From assembly GCF_030936135.1 (NCBI RefSeq), contig NW_026776913.1:248001-312000 (forward strand): a stretch of 64,000 bases of DNA, in the 5' to 3' direction. The position numbers and the translations under genes were made by a program. Every line of letters begins with the position of its first letter. Positions within the stretch are counted from its first letter, which is position 1. Under the pieces are notes generated by a model that was given only the letters and a program-made list of their open reading frames with translations, did no database searches and was not told where the DNA came from. The DNA is from Gavia stellata (lineage: Eukaryota > Chordata > Aves > Gaviiformes > Gaviidae). Shown here piece by piece: positions 10,442 to 22,680 of the stretch.

Positions 10442-11480
10442 CCTGAGCCTTCTGCCCTGCCAGCACATTCCTGCTCTGCCACACTCCCTGCCACAGCACC
10501 TGGGGACTCATGGGGACAATGGCAGCGGGATGGCAATATATCTCCGCACATGCCAGCCCAGCTACAGAAGGAGCCAATCGAAGCAGCAGCAGCACCTTTT
10601 TAGACATTATCGGGAGCTATCTCCCCTCCGACACAGCCGAGCCCTCCAATGAACTTCTCCAGTTCAATTCATGACCATATATGAGGGATGGCTCCGCTGC
10701 AAATGTCACGTCACTGTGGTGGTGGGACATCACAGGACAGGACCGGTTGTAGTGGGGGAAATGCATTTTTTCACCCCTTGAACCCTGCTGTGTGGACCAG
10801 GAGCACTGAGCATCTCCTATGTTGGGCACATCCAAGAGCCCAAGGCGCGAGTGTCCAGCCATCCCCCTGCCATGGGAACCGCAGGGCTGGGACTGCACTG
10901 AGGGCTGTGTCAGGAAGGGAAGGGAACAGCCCCTGCCCCTGCTACAGACCCCGCTGCACTGGGAGCAGCAGCTGCGAAAGGGCCTTAGCCCAGGCCAGAG
11001 CCCCATGCCAGGAGTGCTGGCTCGCCTGTCCCTCCCTGGAGAGCCCCATGGAAGGTCCCTTCAAATGAGCTGGAGCTGGGATGTGTCCCTGTCCTGGCAG
11101 CAGACATGCAGCCCGCAGGCTCACATGCATCCCTGACTCTTGGCATGTCACTGAGGGGCCGTTATTCCCCGCGGGTGGCTCCGGAGCTGCAGCCTGCAGG
11201 TGCACAAACCACAGCCCACGTGGCCTCGCAGCGCTCCCCGCGCTCCCCCCCATCACGCCCAGGCAGGAAGTCTGTGGTTTCCCCCTGGCGCCGTGCCCTG
11301 GCACATCCCTGCGGTGCCCCCGAGCCACCCCCACCCCGACTGCTCCAGCCAGGGCTGCAGGGGCTGCTCCTTCGGCCTCGCAGGCATGGGGCCGGGCAGC
11401 TCCTGTCCCCCGTGATGCCCTTGTGACAGCACACGGCCGCTCTGCACCGAGCCCCGATGGCCATGGGCTGCCACTGGTGA
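10442..11480. other. 5' side of the SRCR gene; no gene seen
   Basis: GC-rich DNA upstream of the signal-peptide exon. A weak TATA-like word (minus-strand GATATATTG, about 10,535) lies about 95 bp upstream of the start codon, but no promoter can be assigned with confidence. The open frames here lack recognisable domains and overlap on both strands, as expected for GC-rich noncoding DNA. Confidence 0.5.
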
Positions 11481-11481
11481 C

Positions 11482-11640
11482 GTGACCTCATACCCTCCTA
11501 CTGCCACTGCTGTGTGCGCCTGGGTTATAGTGATGGTGACCTCACACCCCTCCTACTGCCACCGCTGTGTGCTCATGGGTTATAGTGATGGTGACCTCAC
11601 ACCCCTCCTACTGCCACTGCTGTGTGCTCATGGGTTATAC
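11482..11640. repeat. Three tandem copies of a 55-bp unit
   Basis: Unit starts at 11,482, 11,536 and 11,591 share GTGACCTCA, then a C/T-rich run, CTACTGCCAC, GCTGTGTGC and GGGTTATA. The periods are 54 and 55 bp with few mismatches. It is a small minisatellite upstream of the SRCR gene. Confidence 0.9.
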
Positions 11641-12740
11641 CTCCCCCATGGCATCCCTGTAATGAAATGGGATCTCCCCAGTGCACTGGGGAGATTAGCA
11701 GCAGTCATCCCCATCCAGCTGGAGCTGCTTCCCTCCCTGACCAGCAAGGCCAGTGTGGAGTCACTGGTGGCCCCAGGCACCACAGCCAAATAGCTCTGCA
11801 GAGCAGCACCACGAACTCGGGGCCCTGGGAAGATATTGGGGAGCCGTATGAGTTTGCTGCTGTCCCTTGGTCTCTGTGCCCAGCACATGCCCTTGAGACA
11901 GCCTCCTCCACCCCATGCGCTGGCCCTTACCCCAAAGTCACGCCCAGTCCTCGTTCCCCATACCAGCCATTTCCAGCCCTGGCCATTCACCGTGGACCAG
12001 GTGAAGGCTGATCTTTGAAATATGACCAGCTCCATCCTCTTGCTGGGCTCAGTGTCTGCACTGGGGGAACAGCCAGACCTGCATGGGCTCACACATGCCC
12101 AGACCCTGGCAGGCCCCAGAGCAGGGCTGAGCCCCAGTGCCCTGCACCACAGCTCGTAGTACCTCCCCTCCCATGCCATCGTCCTCACTCACGAGCACCA
12201 CCAAGTGCATTACTCCCTGACCAGGTATGCAGAGGAGCTGCTGGAGGGCTTCTCTGCTCACCCCTTCTGCCTCAAACTCTGCCTTGGTGCCAGCCCACAG
12301 GCACTGCCACATTCCCTCTGTGTGAGGTGCTGGGTGCCTCCACATGCCCTCCTCTGAGCCCATGCAGGGACCCCCAGGGTGTAGCTCTGCTTGGAGCTGG
12401 CCACCAATGCTTGGCTGTGCAGTCGCAGGGGATCTCAATGAGGCCACACTTGGAGAGAAGGTTGTGATTGTCCATGGTCAGAGTAGGCATGAGGATCTGC
12501 CTGGCAGTCAGGAAGGGCAGAAGAGGACAAGAGACAATGAGGACAAGAAGCTAGAAGGCAAATTTCAACTGAGGTTTAAGAAAACAACCAGTCACTTTCA
12601 TAGTTGATTAGCACAGAGTGTGGGGCTCAGAGGTTTTCAAAACTCAAGTGGAGAAAGCACTGACCAACGGGATCCTACTGACAAGCTCTCCCTGCTCAGA
12701 GCACATCGTAGCACTAGACACCTCCATTGGTTCCTTCTGA
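11641..12740. other. Intergenic; no gene seen
   Basis: No recognisable protein domain, RNA gene or known repeat was identified between the minisatellite and the CR1 that begins near 12,740. Confidence 0.5.
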
Positions 12741-15150
12741 CCCTTCTTGGCAGTATCTCTGGAGATTGCCTAGCCTAGTCTAGAGCAGGTTGCCCAATAC
12801 AGGGTCCAGCTGGGTTTTGAGTATCTCCATGGATGGAGACTCCACAACCTCTCTGGATAACCTGTTGCAGTGATCAACCACCCTCACAGTAGAAAAGTGT
12901 TTTCTTGTGTTGAGATGGAAGTTCCTGTGCTTCAGATTCTACCCATTGTCTGTCACTGGGCAGCATGGAGAAGAGTCTGGCTCCCTGATCTTCGTTCCCT
13001 GCCATTGGGTATCGATACACATTGATGAGATCTCCATGAACCTTCCCTTCTTCAGGCTAAAAAGTCCCAGCTCTCTCAGCCTCTCCTTGTGAGAGATGCT
13101 TGTGTGCCTTCATCATATTTGTGGCCCTTTGCTGGACTCACTCCAGTAAGTGCATGTCTCTTTCGCTGGGCATCCCAGCACTGGACATAGCACTCCAGAT
13201 GTGGCCTCACCAGTGCTGACTAGAGGGGCAGGACCACCTCTCTCGACCTGCTGGCCAAGCTCTCCTGAATGCAGCCCAGGAGGCTGTAGGTCTGCTTTGC
13301 CACACAGCCACACTGCTGGCTCGTGGCTAGCTTGGTTTCCACCAGGACCCCCTGATCCTTCTCTAGAAACGTGCTTTCCAGCCAGTCAGCCCCCAGCCTG
13401 TACTGGGCCATGGAGTTATTCCTGCCCACGGGCAGGTCTTTGTGTTTCCCTTTGTTGAACTTCATGAGGTTCCTCTCTAGCCAGTTCACCAGCCTGCCCA
13501 GGTCCTTCTGAGCGGCAGTGCAACCAGCCGGTGTATCAGCCACTCCTCCCAATTTTGTATCATCCACAAACTTGCTCAGGATGCGTTTGGTCCCATCATC
13601 CAGGACTGTAATGAAAAGTTGAATAGAATGGGACCCAGTAACAACCCCTTTGCAACACCACTGCTGATTATCCTCCAGCTGGACTTTGTGCCACTGGACA
13701 CAACCCTCTGGGACCAGCCATTCCATCAGTTTCCAGTCCACCTCCTTTTCCACTTATCTAGACCATATTTGCTCAGCTTGTCTATAGGGGTATAATGGGA
13801 GACAGGCTGACAGCTCCCTGCATCCTCCTCCTTGCCCTGCTTCAAGATAGGTTTTACCTTTGTTTTCTTCTAGCCCTCAGGACCCTCACTCAGTCACCAT
13901 GACCTTGCACACATGGTTTCAAGTGGCCTACAATGACGTCAGCCAGCTTCCTCAGCACTCATGAGAGCATCCTCTCAGGTCCCAAGGACTTACGCATGTG
14001 CAGTTTGCTTAAACGTTCCCTAACCTGAGACTCCTGCACCAAGAGAAAGTCTTCCTTGCTCCTTGCTTCTGGTCTTGGGTGCCTGGGATTCCTGAAGGTT
14101 GGTCTTACCAGTAAACTCAGAGAGGAAAAGGCATGGAGTACCTTGGCCCTTTCTGTGCTCTCTGTCACTAGGGTCTCTGCCCCATCTAGCAGTAGGCCTG
14201 CATTTTCCCAAGCCTTCCTCTTGCTCCTGGACTGTTGTTGAATCCTTTGTTGAGGCCTTTCACATCCAGGCTGAATTACCAGATTGAACTCGAGATGGAC
14301 GTTGACTTTCCTAACACCCTCTCTGAATGCTCAGGAGGTTCTCGGTGCCCTCCAGAACCCTCCTGGGTGTCTTGTGCCCTGCTGTGCTGCCCCTCGGGCA
14401 GGTGCCTGACTGGCTAATGCCCCCCATGAGGACCAAGGTCTGTGAACGAGAGGCTTCTACTTCTCTGAAGAAGGCCTCATCTGCTGCTTCTTCCGAATAC
14501 GGTTGGTCCACAGCAGACACCGACTATGTTACCCACGTTGGTCTGCCCACTTATCCTGCTCCATCAGCTCTCATCTGGCTCATCGTCTGTCACAAGCAGA
14601 GCTCCATGCTTTCCTGCTGCTCGCCCACATACAGGGCAACTTCCCCTCCTCACTGACCTGCCCCGTCCTTCCTCAAGAGCCTGCATCCAGCCATGGCCAC
14701 ATTCCAGTGGTGTGAGCTGTCTGACTGTGTCTCTGGTATCTAAGTCAGATTACAGCTCAGGAACTGCCCACAGACTCCAAATTCCTCCTGTTTGCTCCCC
14801 TCTCTGTGTGCATTCCTGGACAGGCACAGCAGAGGTGTGCCCAGCCATGCTGATGTCCCTGCTCAGATTGAGGGCTACTTGGCAGGTGTCCATAAGCAGC
14901 CCTGCTTGTACCCTTTGCTTCACCTCCAACTTCCTTTTTCCCTGATTCCCCCATCCCAAGTTCTTCCCTTTGGTCATCCTCAATGCCTCTCATACAAGAA
15001 GCCCACCTCTGTTTTCACTTTACCCACTGGCCCTGGCTTTGCTTGCCTGTTGCTCTCCTTTGGTGTTTCTGGGATGGCTGCATTGGGAATTCTTACCTTG
15101 GTCAGCAAGTCCATTAAACTAGTACCTCCTTTTATGATCCATCATGTCCT
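12740..15150 (-). mobile_element. CR1 LINE, long degenerate copy
   Basis: Minus-strand CR1 non-LTR retrotransposon. Near 13,220-13,600 the reverse translation shows the RT carboxy-terminal landmarks [25 protein letters not shown], and the GCIQESLASRSREVVLPL region. At about 13,960-14,170 it shows the EN-RT linker (QVRERLSKLHMRKSLGPE). At about 14,560-14,750 endonuclease-region sequence follows, and the remainder to about 15,150 is probably 5' sequence. The 3' UTR side lies at 12,760-12,900. Many stops and frameshifts; inactive. Ends are approximate. Confidence 0.85.
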
Positions 15151-15329
15151 TCAGTTCCTCATGCTGTCGTCTTGTTCGAGGCACCACAGGACAGGGTGAG
15201 CCACCTACACGCACCCATTAACAGCTGACACAATGAAGCTTCAGTTCTGGGGGACCTCGAGAAACTCTGAGATTTCTCCAAGAGAAAGCTCACCAAGCTT
15301 TACAAGGAGAAGTGGCCAGTTCTGCATCA

Positions 15330-16080
15330 GGGCATGTATCAGGGCAAGCTTGGAGCTGATGGCTGAGGAGTGTCCCTATGGAGAAGGCCATGGTCACTAC
15401 AAGGGATGCTCTAGGAGCCAGTGGAGCATGCTGGGCACGAATAAGGCCAGCTGCATATGGGGCTGAATTAGGAGGAGCGTGGCGACCCAGACAAGGGCAG
15501 TTACCTCCCTCCTTGACTCAGCACTGGTGTGGCCACATCCAAAATAATGTGTCCTGGTGTGGGGCTCCATGTTCTGCAGGAGTGGGGAGGAACTGGAGAA
15601 GGTCCAGAGGACGTCTGCCAAGATGGGGTGAAGGGGCTGAATCACATGACTCGTGCAGAGAGGCTGAGGGACCTGGGCTGCTTTGGCCTCATGACATAGA
15701 GGCCAGAGCAATGTTGGAGTAGCCTGCAACTACTTGAAAAGTGGTTTCAGAGAGGATGAAGCTTTTCTTTGTAGAGGAAGAGGCATGAGAAAGGAAAAGC
15801 TTTGGAGGCTGAGACTAGACATGAGAGAAAATGAAATGTCACTTGAAGGGTTATGCCATGGTGCAACAAGAGGTCACCGGGGCTGGCGGTGTTTGTCTGT
15901 GATCAGCCCATGGCTTTCTGTTTCAAAGAGAGACATCGGTACAGGCAGGGACCTGTGAGGGTGACAGCAAGGTGGGGAAGCGGATAGTGGGTCTACAGCC
16001 TGCAGGGAAACTGGTGCAAGTGTGGGACAGTGTAGGGCATCCTGTGGTGGAGATGGCCAACAACGATAGCCGTGCAAGAA
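15330..16080 (+). mobile_element. Old CR1-related repeat, copy 1
   Basis: Plus-strand match to the end of CR1 ORF2 (IRRSVATQ.RAVTSLLDSALVWPH) followed by a diverged 3' region with 'AGGCTGAGGGACCTGGGCTGC'-like wording. The same family is present at 31,780-32,480 (+) and 49,780-50,140 (-). Not coding. Confidence 0.65.
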
Positions 16081-17078
16081 ATGGTTTAGACAGAGAGATA
16101 GGAAGAGATAGGTAGAAACGCAATTAAGGAGCTGATTAAAGAATTAACGTGACTTCAGAAAGATGGGGCAAGTTTCTAACTCCCTGACGCTCAAAGCAGC
16201 AACCAGATGGGTGGACGGTATTTGAATGAACAAAGAGCAAGGGGAGTGGGAAATCTGGCCAGCAATGGGAAGGGCAAATGTCCCAATACATCTGCTGAAA
16301 AGATGCCCTTAGACATGGTCATTTAACCAGGAGAGGTAGGAACACCTGAAAGATGAGGGACATTAAATATGCAACGTAATATAATAGATAGAGTAGTCGT
16401 AATGCAAGTACAGGAGATGACTATTTTTTCTCCTATGATCAATGCAATTCCTGCAAATTCCCATTCTGACACGGTGTGAAAACATTGCCATTATATTAGA
16501 AGTACTCCATTGTTTCAGCTGATGAAAATGTGCTTATATATGTTTTTTTAATGTTGCAGATTTGTTCATCTTTCCAGGCAGACCTTGTCTGTCTGACCAT
16601 AAAATATCCAGGGCCACATTTAGAGACCTGAGTGTACCTGAGGTTTTGCCTGGGACTGGCAAGCCTGAGCAGAGCTTCTCGGGAGCTACAGTTTCAGGCT
16701 GGGCAGGGGGTGTCCAGGGCATCTGTACTGGCAGGAGGTGCCTGTGTCCCCATAGCTGAAGGCATTTGTGTCTTACATCTAAACCCAGTTCTGGAAAAAA
16801 CCTTCCTTTTAAAAAAAAAAAAAAGAACAAGGACACAAATTCCCCCCATTGACCAGTATATTAAAACACAAGAAAATAAAACAATGAAGATTTTAAAAGC
16901 TGAAAAGTGTTTTTAAACATTTTCTTTGCTTTGCATCTTCATGTTTAGTTCTTTGCTTTATTTTTATTGACATTTTCTAAACATGTCTCTTATCAGGCTG
17001 GCAGCATTTTAAAAAAGGTCATTTTGTGTCTTGCACATGTTACAAATCTGTAATATAAAAACTCATCTGCACAATGTA
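16081..17078. other. AT-rich intergenic DNA
   Basis: No gene found. It includes a 14-base A run at about 16,811. Small open frames show no domain. Confidence 0.5.
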
Positions 17079-17444
17079 TGTAGGTGAGCAGGCACTTCTT
17101 TATTGCAGTGCTGGACGCACAGGAGATCGCTCCACCTCGTGTGCGTGCTTAGTTTCTCTGCTACAAAAGTTATATACAATCAAAGTATACATATTCATCA
17201 TATTTCCAAGAAACAATTAACATATTCATACAATTTCCAAGAACTCATTAATATATGTAAATGCTCGTGACGCATGCGCCTTCAGGTATACAGGTGGTGG
17301 TCTAAAGGTCCTCTGGTGGTCGGCCATAGTCTTCCTCATGGTGTCCTTTAGTTGAACCCAATCTTTGCGCATGCTCAGGTTGGTTGCAAAATCCCATTCT
17401 TGGAATCTTCTTTAGTTTTCCCCGGTTTACTGACCAGGCCTACA
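17079..17444 (-). mobile_element. Solo LTR (ERVK-like)
   Basis: Minus-strand LTR of 366 bp bounded by TGTAGG (17,444) and CCTACA (17,079). It carries a TATA-like GTATATAAC (about 17,168-17,176) and an AATAAA signal (17,104-17,099) just before the end, in the order expected for U3-R-U5. No primer-binding site or gag follows, so it looks like a solo LTR. A clear target duplication was not seen. Confidence 0.75.
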
Positions 17445-18160
17445 ACTTATCATTCTCTTGACAAGCAAATTCTACCTCTTCACAATGCTACATTGTTCAA
17501 CAGTTAGTTTATGAATAAATCACAGATAAATCATACCTAGTTACCTTCATACAAAATATATATATAATTTAATTTTTATTAATCGCTCTTTGGACTATAC
17601 TATTCTATCAATATCCATACTTAAAATAATCAATGGTTATTTCTATTAATATCTATTGATCGGCATTCTTGATATTCAAATCAAGATGGGAAAGGTAAGG
17701 AATTTTCCAAGCAGCATCATTGGTGCATATCAGGTCACAGGACTCAAGCAAGACTTTTCTATTCAATTCTTCATCGTTCCATCTCGTTACTATTAGTTCC
17801 TTAGAATGGAACAGTGACTCCCTGGTGAGGTTCCTATGGTTATTGTTTCTAACTTCACAATCCTAACTTATGCATTTGTATCTTATTATTTCATTTATTA
17901 ATCAAATTTAACCTTTCTATATGATCATATTTTGATTATTTTAAAAAAATCAGAGTATTTACAACACACAGAGCCCTGTGCCCCCAAGACAGTTCCTGCT
18001 CAGGACTGTCAATGATACCCCTCAGTCTTTGCAGAGAGAGAGTCACACGGTGGTCTTGACGTCTCTTTGCTGGCTTAGATGTTAGTTTAGGTGGTCACAT
18101 GCAGCAGAGGAAGATTCTTGTCCCATAAACATTTGCTCTGTTGCTGTCAGAAAAAGGGCC
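17445..18160. other. AT-rich intergenic DNA
   Basis: Very AT-rich to about 17,960, then ordinary composition. No gene or identifiable element was seen. Confidence 0.5.
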
Positions 18161-18164
18161 TGAC

Positions 18165-18600
18165 ATTATAGGATCAATTCAAGTTGGAAGGGACCTTGGG
18201 AGTTCTGCAGTCCAACCTGCCAGAAAAAAGTGTCCGACCAGGTTGTTTAAGGCTTGGTCCAGTCAGAGTTTGAAAACCTCCAGGGACGGAGTCTGCACAG
18301 CATCTCTGTGTGACCTGCTCCAACGCTTGGCTCAGCTCATGGTGAAATAGACTTCCCTTATCTCCAGGCTTAATCTCTCCTCTTTCACCTCCCACCCACA
18401 GTCTATTGTCCTCCGGCCATGCACCATGGTGTAAAGCCTCTTCCTCTATTCTCTAGAATGTTTTTGTAGGCACTGGCAGGCAGCAATGAGGTCCCTCTCA
18501 GCCTTCCTTTCTCCAGGCTGGACTAGCTCAGCTCCCTCAGCCTCTCCTCATGGGAAAGGTGCTCCAGTCCCTGACCATCCTGGAGGTCCTTTGTTTCAAG
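18165..18600 (-). mobile_element. CR1 LINE 3' fragment
   Basis: Minus-strand CR1 3' end with the typical wording of the 3' UTR (AGTTGGAAGGGACCTTGGGA, the 'tcca-ctc' region, CTCAGCCTCTCCTCATGGGA). 5'-truncated and noncoding. Confidence 0.8.
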
Positions 18601-19800
18601 CAAAGTGATTCAAGCTCTGAGCCCAGCAGGAGAATGGAGATGGACAGGCAGGAAAATTCACCTGTAAACTTGGGGTGTGCTGCCAGTGTTGGAAACAGCC
18701 AGCGAGAAAGGCTGAGGGGTTACAAATGCCCTGGGCCACCTTCCCCAACTCTCCATGCCACCAAAAGCACAGAGCAGCCTCATCCCTCCCGCGGCTGCAA
18801 GTCTCAGCTGCCTTCCACGAGCCCTGGTTCTGCACCACCAACCCCCTCGCGTGAGTCCGCACCCTGCATGGTCCAACAGCTCAGCTAACTTTAGTGTGTT
18901 CTTCTCCCGAGCACTTTCAAGCCCAGCCCAGTCCCTCTCTGGCTCTCCCCATCACTTCCCACCTCCCACCCATCTCTCCCCTACCCAGCCCAGAAAAGCA
19001 GCCCATTCTGGGCTGACCCCACGGCAGTGCCCACTGATGGGTGCTGCAAAGCTCTGCGCACTCAACCCCCCAGCCCCAGCCCCTCTGGAAGTCACTGTAA
19101 CTCCTGGGGGGCAGAGAGGTGTCTCAGCCTTCCCATCAGCTCCAGGGCTGAGGGCCAGCCATGGCATGAGGAGACAGAGGCCAGTGTCTCCCTGTGTCCC
19201 CTGCTCCTGTCTCCAAGACATCCTTGTCGTCCAATGCCAGCAAGACCCTCTGTGCCAGTCCCTCTCCCGGGAAAAGACTCCTGGCCCAGGGGCTCCTCAG
19301 GCTGCTCCGGCTGCCCCAGCAATAGAGAAGCCTGCCCCGAGCTGGTGCATGCAGAAATAGGTTTCTCTTGGTGATTTATTGCCCCCCTGGAAGCACAGGG
19401 TTGCTCCTTTGCTCTTGTCCAGGGATGTCCCTGCCCCCAGAGAGCCTTTTCCCAAGGAATTGTGTCCGTGCTGGCCTGGCTGGCCTCTCTTGCCCCCTTG
19501 CTGTGCTCCCCACAGGACCCCAAGCTGGCAGTGGTGCTCTGCAGAGTGAGCAGGCTGTGGTGCCTGCAAGCCATGCTGAGCCAGTCCCAGGCAGATCCCT
19601 GTGGATCATTCACCATCTCCAGGGACACTGGGAACCCACAGGTGAAGGCTCATCCCAGGCCCATTCCCTAACACGTTGCCCCATGCCCTTCTCCCCTGAG
19701 CCCATGGAGAGCCCAAGCAAAGCAGCATGACCTCGTAAGGGCAATTTCTTCAGCCTGACCTCAGCTTTGGAAGAACCCAACCACCAGACACCGGCAATGA
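18601..19800. other. 3' flank of OR1; part of a duplicated unit
   Basis: No gene. About 19,400-19,640 resembles 51,640-51,960, the corresponding 3' flank of OR3, including a shared GAGCAGGCTGTGG / AAGCAGGCTGTGG word. This places the duplication boundary of the OR1 unit near 19.3 kb. Confidence 0.5.
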
Positions 19801-19811
19801 GGAAATCCCCT

Positions 19812-19817
19812 TTTATT
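19812..19817 (-). terminator. Candidate polyadenylation signal of OR1
   Basis: AATAAA on the minus strand, 204 bp after the OR1 stop codon. OR3 and OR4 also have AATAAA downstream of their stops. Confidence 0.55.
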
Positions 19818-20020
19818 ACGGAGACACGACACGGGAGGCTGTACCATTGTGCCAGAAACATGCAAACAGGCCTCTGGGTCAGACGGGCTGGGTTTGTGCC
19901 TCTGGTGGAGTGGAGTGGATGCAGCCATTCCTGGATAAACATTGTTATCACAGATAAAATGCCCAAAGCACAGGAGGTTCCAAGGTGGATTTGAATGACT
20001 TGTAAAGAGACACGGGCAGG

Positions 20021-20956
20021 TTAATGCTTCTGAGAGACTACTGACAGAATCAGCTTCTTCAGTGTGACCTTAAGCTCCTGGTTCCTCATGCTGTAGATGA
20101 GGGGGTTCACTGCTGGAGGCACCACTGAGTACAGAACTGCCACCACCAGGTCCAGGGATGGGGAGGAGATGGAGGGGGGCTTCAGGTAGGCAAACATGGC
20201 AGTAGTGATAAACAGGGAGACCACGGCCAGGTGAGGGAGGCATGTGGAAAAGGCTTTATGCCGTCCCTGCTCAGAGGGGATCCTCAGCACAGCCCTCAAG
20301 ATCTGCACATAGGACAGAACAATGAAAACAAAACACCCAAAGTCCACAAAGATACTAACCACAATAAGCCCAACCTCCCTGAGGTAGGCGTCTGAGCAGG
20401 AGAGCTTGAGGATCTGTGGGATTTCACAGAAGAACTGGTCCACAGCATTGCCTTGGCAGAGTGGTAGTGAAAATGTATTGGCAGTGTGCAGCAGAGAAGT
20501 GAGCAACCCACTGCCCCAGGCAGCTGCTGCCATGTGGACACAAGCTCTGCTGCCCAGGAGGGTCCCGTAGTGCAGGGGTTTGCAGATGGCAATGTAGCGG
20601 TCATAGGCCATGATGGTGAGAAGAAAATATTCACCTACCATTGAGAAGGGAAAGAAAAAGACCTGGGCAGCACATCCTGCAAAGGAGATGGCCCTGGTGT
20701 CCCAGAGGGAATTGGCCATGGCTTTGGGGACAGTGGTGGAGATGGAGCCCAGGTCAAGGAGGGAGAGGTTGAGGAGGAAGAAGTACATGGGGCTGTGGAG
20801 GTGGTGGTCGCAGGCTATGGCGGTGATGATGAGGCCATTGCCCAGGAGGGCAGCCAGGTAGATGCCCAGGAAGAGGCAGAAGTGCAAGAGCTGCAGCTCC
20901 CGCGTGTCTGCGAATGCCAGGAGGAGGAACTGGGTGATGGAGCTGTTGTTGGACAT
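20021..20956 (-). CDS. OR1: intact OR14-like olfactory receptor
   Basis: Seven-transmembrane odorant receptor, G-protein coupled, 311 residues with a single coding exon. Landmarks: N-terminal sequon NSS (residues 4-6); LLGN in TM1 (Asn40); PMYFF before TM2 (56-60); Cys95 and Cys177 for the extracellular disulfide; MAYDRY at the end of TM3 (116-121); SY in TM5 (215-216); KAFSTC before TM6 (234-239); PAVNPLIY in TM7 (281-288). The ATG at 20956 was chosen because this MSNxSS start is shared by all four paralogs and the frame upstream runs across a splice acceptor (AG at 20981-20980, exon from 20979). The longer open frame to 21037 therefore reads through intron. The sequence is of the OR14-like group expanded in birds; ligand unknown. 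No defects seen. Confidence 0.95.
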   Translation of the reverse strand: MSNNSSITQFLLLAFADTRELQLLHFCLFLGIYLAALLGNGLIITAIACDHHLHSPMYFFLLNLSLLDLGSISTTVPKAMANSLWDTRAISFAGCAAQVFFFPFSMVGEYFLLTIMAYDRYIAICKPLHYGTLLGSRACVHMAAAAWGSGLLTSLLHTANTFSLPLCQGNAVDQFFCEIPQILKLSCSDAYLREVGLIVVSIFVDFGCFVFIVLSYVQILRAVLRIPSEQGRHKAFSTCLPHLAVVSLFITTAMFAYLKPPSISSPSLDLVVAVLYSVVPPAVNPLIYSMRNQELKVTLKKLILSVVSQKH

Positions 20957-22221
20957 TTGCTGCCTCTGGGCATGGGGACCTGTGCAAGGAAGAAAAGTCA
21001 TTGAGAAGCTAGGGGAGACTTTTCTGAGCAAAACCAAAGCAATTTCCTTCAGACCCTCCCCTTGCTACACACCCTGCTCCCCTGATTTACTTTTCTAGGA
21101 GACCTTCCTTCAGCTCCATGGCTGAAGCACTGGTTTGGTGCTGCCTGAATATGCTGTGAGAAGTGGGCTGCTGAGGTTTCAGCCCTGTTCTGCAGCAGTG
21201 AGTTCACGGGAACGGTGGAAGCAGGGGCCAGTCCTGGTGTTCAAATATGTCAGATGAAACCACCCCTAATGCAGAAGAGCTTGTCAGCATCTGCATTCCC
21301 AGTGCTAAGGAACGAGGTTGGCAGAAAGCAGACTGAAAGTTTTCTCTTTGTTTTTAAATTCCCCCATCTTGTTTGAGGATGGTTTTGGGATGTCAGAAAC
21401 CCTCAGTATTTCTGTTGCATGCAGTGAGAACACAGTGAAAGCAAGAGGATTGCCTTTGGGTTAGAGCAGAGCGAGGGGAGCTGGTCTGTCCGTCAGTCTG
21501 AGATGCCCTGGGTTTGCGTCTTTCTGAGACTGAGGGCGATCCCACTGCTTTGTTTCTGTGAAAAGCCCCCAGACACTGCTGAGAGCAGAGGGATCCACTG
21601 CAGACCATTAAATGTCTCACTCTTTCTCGACGTCTCAGCAACCCATTTCTAGCCAAGGACACACACGGCTTATTTCACCAACCCAACACCATTTCCTTGG
21701 TCATAACATCTCTGTGCTTATCCATGGTGCTTTCAGATAATACAAAGATTTGGGACAGATTTGCATCCTGGAGGGCAGCTCACAGCATGAAGGATACCTC
21801 AAGGAGATACCTATGTTTTTCATGATGGAGTCTCACTAAGGGAAAAATAGCTCATTCCCCAGCCCCACAGACTGCACTGTCCACAGCCTCACAGGTGTGA
21901 GGAAAGCTGGGACCCGTGTTCCCATGGACACACTTGCATGGAAGGACGCACAAGATCAGTGTGTGACTCTGCAGATGAAACTCCCATCCCCAGAGAGCCT
22001 GACAGCAAGAACGAAGAATCCGAGTTCACATCCCTGATATCATCCCTGGGAGAAGGCAGTCCTGTCCCTCTGATGGTGCAGCAGGAAATACCTGCTCTGG
22101 AGCACATTTTCCTCCTCCATAGGAAAACCCTCCCAAAAGATCCCATAGTCTGTGGGGTGTAAAAGCTTTTGGAGAGTCATGTAGGAACCGCAAATCCATT
22201 CCCCTTCAGCCAGATACTTAC

Positions 22222-22680
22222 CGTGTCAAGGGCTGTGAAAACATCTTTCCAAGTGAGCTCTCAGCATCCTCCCATTCCAGACTGGCTTTAATCTCTCCTT
22301 GCCTCACTTCTCTTCCCCTCGGTGCCTGCAGGCAGTGCCCTCAGCCCTGCTGCGCTCTGCAGAGGAGCTGCTCCTGGGCAGAGCTGTCTCTCCTCAGCGC
22401 TGCCCGCTTGCCATGAGCTCCCTCCATCCCAGGAGCCCGGCCCAGCTCAGCAGCAGAGGAGCAGCCCAAGGCGGCACTTTCTCTGCCCCTCGGGGCTCCC
22501 CCCAGGGGTCCCTGGGGCTCCAGGGGAACCTGCTGTGAAACAGGCTGGAGCAATCACTGAGGTTCCCTCCCGCAGCTGGGGAGAGACACTTCTTCCCAGC
22601 ACTGTCATTTCCCTGCTGAGAGACAGACTCACGCCTAAATATCAACTTTTCTTGGCCCATCTTTAGACAGGACAGCCAGA
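22222..22680 (-). promoter_or_regulatory. OR1 5' noncoding exon end and upstream block
   Basis: On the minus strand the exon ends ...CTTGACACG and is followed by the donor GTAAGT (22,221-22,216), pairing with the acceptor at 20,981-20,980 across a 1,242-bp intron. The block upstream (22,320-22,680) is nearly identical to the OR3 and OR4 blocks, while 22,222-22,315 is clearly more diverged. A candidate EBF/Olf-1-like core, TCCCTGGGG, is at 22,509-22,517. The transcription start is not visible. Confidence 0.55.

Noticed and set aside
11482-11640. CRISPR-like spaced repeats
   Set aside because: Units are contiguous with no unique spacers, and the genome is avian.
20296-21098. Out-of-frame and antisense open frames over OR genes (charged or Pro/His-rich)
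   Set aside because: Shadows of the OR coding exon, repeated in the same form at every paralog.
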